Of a DNA stretch of 64,000 bases, positions 60,116 through 64,000 are shown one piece after another; position 1 is the first letter of the stretch, and each line of letters begins with the position of its first letter. Source of the stretch: Clostridiaceae bacterium AM27-36LB. Lineage in GTDB: Bacteria; Bacillota; Clostridia; Lachnospirales; Lachnospiraceae. The stretch spans positions 62,001-126,000 of the forward strand of contig QUJQ01000006.1 of NCBI GenBank assembly GCA_003480725.1, written 5' to 3'. Under the pieces are notes generated by a model. That model had not been told where the DNA came from. It searched no databases and saw only the letters and a program-made list of their open reading frames with translations. A program made the translations under genes and the position numbers.

Positions 60116-61549
60116 CTATACGCTGATGTCAGCTTTTACACCAAGTAACTCTTTATTTGCATCCAGGATCGGCTGCACCACATCTTTCAGGAATGCTGTC
60201 ACCTGAATCTCAGAACGTCCAGTATAACGAGCCGGATCCATGCATGCCTCCAGCTGTTCCAGTGTCATGTTAAATGCCGGATCAGCTGCGATCAGCTCCA
60301 GAAGATTATTGTCCTTACCTTCTACTTTCACATTTCTTCCTGCTTCCATGGAAAGCTCACGAATACGCTCATGCAGTTCCTGACGGTCTCCGCCTGCTTT
60401 TACTGCGTCCATCATGATATTTTCAGTCGCCATGAACGGAAGCTCACTTCTCAGACGTTTCTCGATCACCTTCGGATATACTACCAGACCATCTACCACG
60501 TTCAGGCACAGATCCAGGATACCGTCGATTGCCAGGAAGCCTTCCGGAACGGAAAGTCTCTTATTTGCGGAGTCATCCAGCGTTCTCTCAAACCACTGGG
60601 TTGCTGAGGTGATTGCCGGATTCAGCGCATCCACCATCACATATCTGGACAGAGAAGCAATCCGCTCACTTCTCATAGGATTTCTCTTATACGCCATTGC
60701 AGAAGAACCGATCTGAGATTTTTCAAATGGCTCCTCTACCTCTTTCAGATGCTGCAGCAGACGGATATCGTTGGACATCTTGTGCGCACTTGCCGCAATA
60801 CCTGCCAGTACATTCAGTACTCTGGTGTCCACCTTACGGGAGTAAGTCTGACCGGATACCGGTACGCATTTCTCAAAGCCCATCTTCTTAGCGATCATAG
60901 GATCGATCTTGTCGATGGTCTCCTGATCTCCGTCAAAGAGCTCCAGGAAACTTGCCTGGGTTCCTGTGGTTCCCTTGGATCCCAGCAGCTTCATACCATC
61001 TAATACATATTCCACATCTTCCAGATCCATGCAGAACTCGTTGAGCCACAGGGATGCTCTCTTACCTACCGTGGTCGGCTGTGCCGGCTGGAAGTGAGTA
61101 AATGCCAGGGTTGGCAGTGCTTTATATTCATCTGCAAATTTTGCAAGCTCAGCGATCACATTGATCAGCTTTTTACGGACCAGACGAAGTGCCTCGGTCA
61201 TCACGATAATATCTGTGTTGTCTCCTACATAACAGGAAGTTGCACCCAGATGGATGATTCCTTTTGCTTTCGGACACTGTACACCATATGCATAAACATG
61301 GGACATAACATCATGGCGAACTTCCTTCTCGCGGGCTTTTGCCACATCATAATTAATATCTTCTGCATGGGCTTTCAGTTCATCGATCTGCTCCTGTGTG
61401 ATCGGAAGTCCCAGCTCCTTCTCGGTCTCTGCCAGTGCGATCCACAGCTTTCTCCAGGTGCGGAATTTCATGTCCTGAGAGAAAATGTACTGCATCTCCT
61501 TGCTGGCATAACGCTCTGATAACGGACTGCTATATCTGTCTGTGCTCAT
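60116..61549 (-). CDS. purB: Adenylosuccinate lyase
   Basis: About 477 residues. Converts SAICAR to AICAR and adenylosuccinate to AMP. The fumarase-superfamily signature is GSSAMAYKRNPMRSE (about 285). Start at MSTDRYSSPLSERY behind AAAGGAACAAAAAC; a longer open frame of 38 codons lacks a site. It follows purF by 47 bp and shares its promoter. Confidence 0.97.
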   Translation of the reverse strand: MSTDRYSSPLSERYASKEMQYIFSQDMKFRTWRKLWIALAETEKELGLPITQEQIDELKAHAEDINYDVAKAREKEVRHDVMSHVYAYGVQCPKAKGIIHLGATSCYVGDNTDIIVMTEALRLVRKKLINVIAELAKFADEYKALPTLAFTHFQPAQPTTVGKRASLWLNEFCMDLEDVEYVLDGMKLLGSKGTTGTQASFLELFDGDQETIDKIDPMIAKKMGFEKCVPVSGQTYSRKVDTRVLNVLAGIAASAHKMSNDIRLLQHLKEVEEPFEKSQIGSSAMAYKRNPMRSERIASLSRYVMVDALNPAITSATQWFERTLDDSANKRLSVPEGFLAIDGILDLCLNVVDGLVVYPKVIEKRLRSELPFMATENIMMDAVKAGGDRQELHERIRELSMEAGRNVKVEGKDNNLLELIAADPAFNMTLEQLEACMDPARYTGRSEIQVTAFLKDVVQPILDANKELLGVKADISV

Positions 61550-61596
61550 GTTTTTGTTCCTTTCTGTTTTGTTTAAATTAATTATATCCAACAGTG

Positions 61597-63045
61597 CTAG
61601 CGCTCGTAGTCGCCGCGAATATCCTCTTTCGGGGGATCCAGCGGATATTTTCCGGTAAAGCATCCGCTGCAGCAGGGAAGTCCATCCACCATATCTTTCA
61701 ATCTGTCCAGTTCCAGATAGGCAAGGGAGTCCGCTCCGATGATCTGACGAATCTCCTCCACGGACCGGTTATAAGCGATCAGCTGCTCACGGGCCGGCAC
61801 ATCGGTACCGAAGTAGCACGGATACAGAAATGGCGGAGAGCTGACTCTCATGTGCACCTCTGTGGCTCCCGCATCCCGAAGCATCTTCACGATCCGGTCA
61901 CTGGTGGTTCCACGGACGATGGAATCATCGATCATGATCACACGTTTTCCATTTACCGCTTCTTTCAGAACATTTAATTTTACCTGCACACTGGATTCCC
62001 GGTTGCTCTGCTTGGGTTTAATAAAGGTTCTTCCTATATAACTGTTTTTTACAAATGCGGTTCCATAAGGAATTCCTGACTGAAGAGAATATCCCAATGC
62101 CGCTGCATTACCAGACTCCGGGACACCTACCACCAGGTCTGCCTCCACCGGGCTGTCCATGGCAAGATATTTACCTGCCCGAATACGGGAACTGTAGACA
62201 CTGATGCCATCAATATGGCTGTCTGGTCTGGCAAAATAAATGTATTCAAACACACAACGTGCTTCTTTTTCTTTTGGAAGACAACGACTCTTGTCAGAGA
62301 CGATGCCTGTCTTCGGAGAGATGCTGACGATCTCACCCGGCTCCACATCACGGACAAATTCTGCGCCGATCGTATGAAGAGCGCAGGTCTCGGATGCCAG
62401 AATGTAGGTGTTATCTCTCTTACCAATACAGAGCGGTCGGAATCCGTAAGGATCTCTGGCTCCGATCAGCTTTCTTGGAGACATAACGACCAGAGAATAA
62501 GCTCCCTGGATCTTATCCATGGCTCTTGCAACTGCTTCTTCTGCGGATTTTGCATTCACACGCTCTCTGGCAATATGATAGGCAATGACCTCAGAATCAA
62601 TGGTCGTCTGGAAAATTGCTCCGCTGTACTCCAGTTCATGCCGAAGCTGCGGTGCATTGATCAGATTACCATTGTGGGCAACTGCCAGAGTACCTTTAAT
62701 ATAATTAAGGACCAGCGGCTGTGCATTCTCTCTGGTGCTGCTTCCTGCCGTGGAATAACGGGTATGTCCCACTGCAATATCACCATGCATTTCTTCCAGA
62801 ATCTCCGGGGTAAATACTTCATTGACCAGTCCCATGCCCTTGTGGGTCGTCACTTTACGGGGTCCGTCCGTATCTCCTACTGCGATTCCGCAGCTCTCCT
62901 GTCCACGGTGCTGCAGTGCCAGCAGTCCATAATATACGGATGAGGCCACATCGCCTCCATCGAAATCATAGATACCGAACACACCGCACTCTTCATGCAG
63001 TCCATTCAGATCTTCTTCCATTTCAAAAACCTTCGTACTTTCCAT
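61597..63045 (-). CDS. purF: Amidophosphoribosyltransferase
   Basis: A 482-residue first enzyme of purine synthesis. A 19-residue propeptide precedes Cys20 (HEECGVFGIYD), the glutaminase nucleophile; glutaminase domain (20-260), phosphoribosyltransferase domain with VIMIDDSIVRGTT (about 360), and C-terminal Cys (CCSGCF, about 460) as in B. subtilis-type enzymes with a [4Fe-4S] cluster. Confidence 0.97.
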   Translation of the reverse strand: MESTKVFEMEEDLNGLHEECGVFGIYDFDGGDVASSVYYGLLALQHRGQESCGIAVGDTDGPRKVTTHKGMGLVNEVFTPEILEEMHGDIAVGHTRYSTAGSSTRENAQPLVLNYIKGTLAVAHNGNLINAPQLRHELEYSGAIFQTTIDSEVIAYHIARERVNAKSAEEAVARAMDKIQGAYSLVVMSPRKLIGARDPYGFRPLCIGKRDNTYILASETCALHTIGAEFVRDVEPGEIVSISPKTGIVSDKSRCLPKEKEARCVFEYIYFARPDSHIDGISVYSSRIRAGKYLAMDSPVEADLVVGVPESGNAAALGYSLQSGIPYGTAFVKNSYIGRTFIKPKQSNRESSVQVKLNVLKEAVNGKRVIMIDDSIVRGTTSDRIVKMLRDAGATEVHMRVSSPPFLYPCYFGTDVPAREQLIAYNRSVEEIRQIIGADSLAYLELDRLKDMVDGLPCCSGCFTGKYPLDPPKEDIRGDYER

Positions 63046-63099
63046 CCGCTGTCATCCTTCCTGTCCGATTTTATAAAAAAATCTGCCTTGTACGCGAAT

Positions 63100-63128
63100 A
63101 GTATAACTTGCGACAATGGGAATTTCAA
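63100..63128 (-). promoter_or_regulatory. purF-purB promoter
   Basis: TTGAAA (63123-63128), 17 bases, TATACT (63100-63105) on the minus strand, 55 bases before purF. No PurR box or purine riboswitch was recognised. Confidence 0.82.
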
Positions 63129-63189
63129 TATTTTGATTAGAATTTTTTATAAATTGTGACTTATTTATAAGAAAACTAGTCCAATTAAA

Positions 63190-63975
63190 CTATCTCTGAT
63201 TAAATCTGGATAAAAACTGTCTGGTCCGCTCTTCCTGTGTATGACCGAATACCTGATCCGGTGTACCCTGTTCCACAATAAATCCATTATCCATAAATAC
63301 GACCTGATTGGCCACATCTCTGGCAAATGCCATCTCATGGGTAACGATGATCATGGTCATCTTCTGATCTGCCAGTCCTTTGATGACCTTCAGGACTTCA
63401 CCGGTCAGCTCCGGATCCAGCGCGGAAGTCGGCTCATCAAAGCACAGAATATCAGGGCGAAGGGCCAGGGCACGGGCAATCGCCACACGCTGACACTGTC
63501 CGCCGGACAGCTGATGGGGATAATTACCCATCCGGTCAGCAAGTCCCATATCTTTCAACAGCTCCACGGCCTGTCCTTCAATCTCGTCGTGAATCTCTTT
63601 CTTTCTCACTTTATAATCCGGCTGTTCCTTCTCCAGCAGTTCCTTGGCCAGCATAACATTTTCCAGTGCTGTATACTGCGGAAACAGGTTAAATGACTGG
63701 AACACCAGTCCAAAATGCAGCCGCTTCTTACGGATCTCTGCTTCCTGAGTGGAGGACTTCTGTGCAGCGTCAAACAAAGTCTCTCCGTTGACCTTGATGA
63801 TTCCACCATCTGGTCTCTCCAGGAAATTCAGGCAGCGAAGCAGTGTCGTCTTACCGCTTCCTGAAGAACCGATGATAGAGAGCACCTGGCTCTTCTCCAG
63901 AGAAAAGCTGATGTCCTTGAGCACTTCCGTGCCTTCAAATGATTTGCAAATATGTTCTACTTCCAGAATTGGCAT
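63190..63975 (-). CDS. Amino-acid ABC transporter ATPase (GlnQ type)
   Basis: A 261-residue polar-amino-acid-type ATPase: Walker A GSSGSGKTT (about 36), signature LSGGQCQRVAIARAL (about 155), Walker B ILCFDEPTSALDPELTGEV, H-loop THEMAFARDV. The permease gene expected upstream lies across the window edge; one minus-strand frame ends with TAA at 63991-63993, consistent with its end. Confidence 0.93.
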   Translation of the reverse strand: MPILEVEHICKSFEGTEVLKDISFSLEKSQVLSIIGSSGSGKTTLLRCLNFLERPDGGIIKVNGETLFDAAQKSSTQEAEIRKKRLHFGLVFQSFNLFPQYTALENVMLAKELLEKEQPDYKVRKKEIHDEIEGQAVELLKDMGLADRMGNYPHQLSGGQCQRVAIARALALRPDILCFDEPTSALDPELTGEVLKVIKGLADQKMTMIIVTHEMAFARDVANQVVFMDNGFIVEQGTPDQVFGHTQEERTRQFLSRFNQR

Positions 63976-64000
63976 CTTCTTCTCCCTCCCTTACCTGAAA

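Noticed and set aside
63050..63190. Purine riboswitch upstream of purF
   Set aside because: Only about 55 bases separate promoter and start codon; no aptamer core is visible.

Overview
The window looks like chromosomal DNA of a spore-forming gut Firmicute, most probably a Lachnospiraceae member (Blautia/Dorea/Ruminococcus-like). The evidence is a complete spoIIIA operon, a PdaB-like sporulation deacetylase with a sigma-E-type promoter, a CIRCE/HrcA-type site on clpB, an infC gene that appears to start at ATT behind an L20-type attenuator, and a sortase-C pilus locus. Genus is an inference only. Most genes lie on the minus strand.

Layout. 1-2.8 kb: end of a LysR regulator, rarA, a HAD phosphatase. 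2.8-4.8 kb: GntR(YtrA-like)/ABC operon with operator and promoter. 4.8-5.1 kb: a long nested inverted repeat. 5.1-9.9 kb: spoIIIAA-AH. 9.9-12.6 kb: a structured repeat, pnp and rpsO, with a long RNA hairpin in the pnp leader. 12.7-17.9 kb: glycerol module (glpK, glpF, a fused glycerol-3-phosphate dehydrogenase-like/pyridine-nucleotide oxidoreductase, DUF1667 protein). 18-20.8 kb: clpB. 20.8-21.6 kb: a gene graveyard with what looks like the 5' end of a BREX pglZ gene broken by an in-frame stop. 21.6-24.3 kb: cysteine hydrolase, MATE exporter, cytidylate-kinase-like protein.

24.3-39.6 kb is the most striking part: a four-gene sortase-assembled pilus operon (tip adhesin, backbone pilin, class C sortase, minor pilin). 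The tip adhesin is about 3,916 residues long with about 31 Cna-B/SpaA-like repeats, a thioester-like domain lacking the expected Gln, and an 11-G homopolymer in its 5' region that is a candidate phase-variation switch. Next come three tRNA-Leu genes, an XRE regulator whose promoter shares a -35 palindrome with a tRNA promoter, and two CobW-type GTPases (one with a very His/Asp-rich metal-binding stretch).

42.9-44.3 kb: infC-rpmI-rplT. 44.3-51.2 kb: a maltodextrin-type uptake operon (binding protein, two permeases, LacI regulator, MsmK-type ATPase, malQ) with a palindromic operator. 51.3-54.8 kb: citrate synthase, PdaB-like deacetylase, DMT exporter. 54.8-59.2 kb: MarR/ABC/ABC exporter operon with its operator on the -10 box and a second copy of the structured repeat in its leader. 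59.2-64 kb: CmpB-family membrane protein, purF-purB, amino-acid ABC ATPase.

The best candidates for undescribed biology are the multibranched repeat family (9.9 and 59.0 kb, with looser relatives at 4.9 and 20.8 kb) and the poly-G tract upstream of the giant adhesin.
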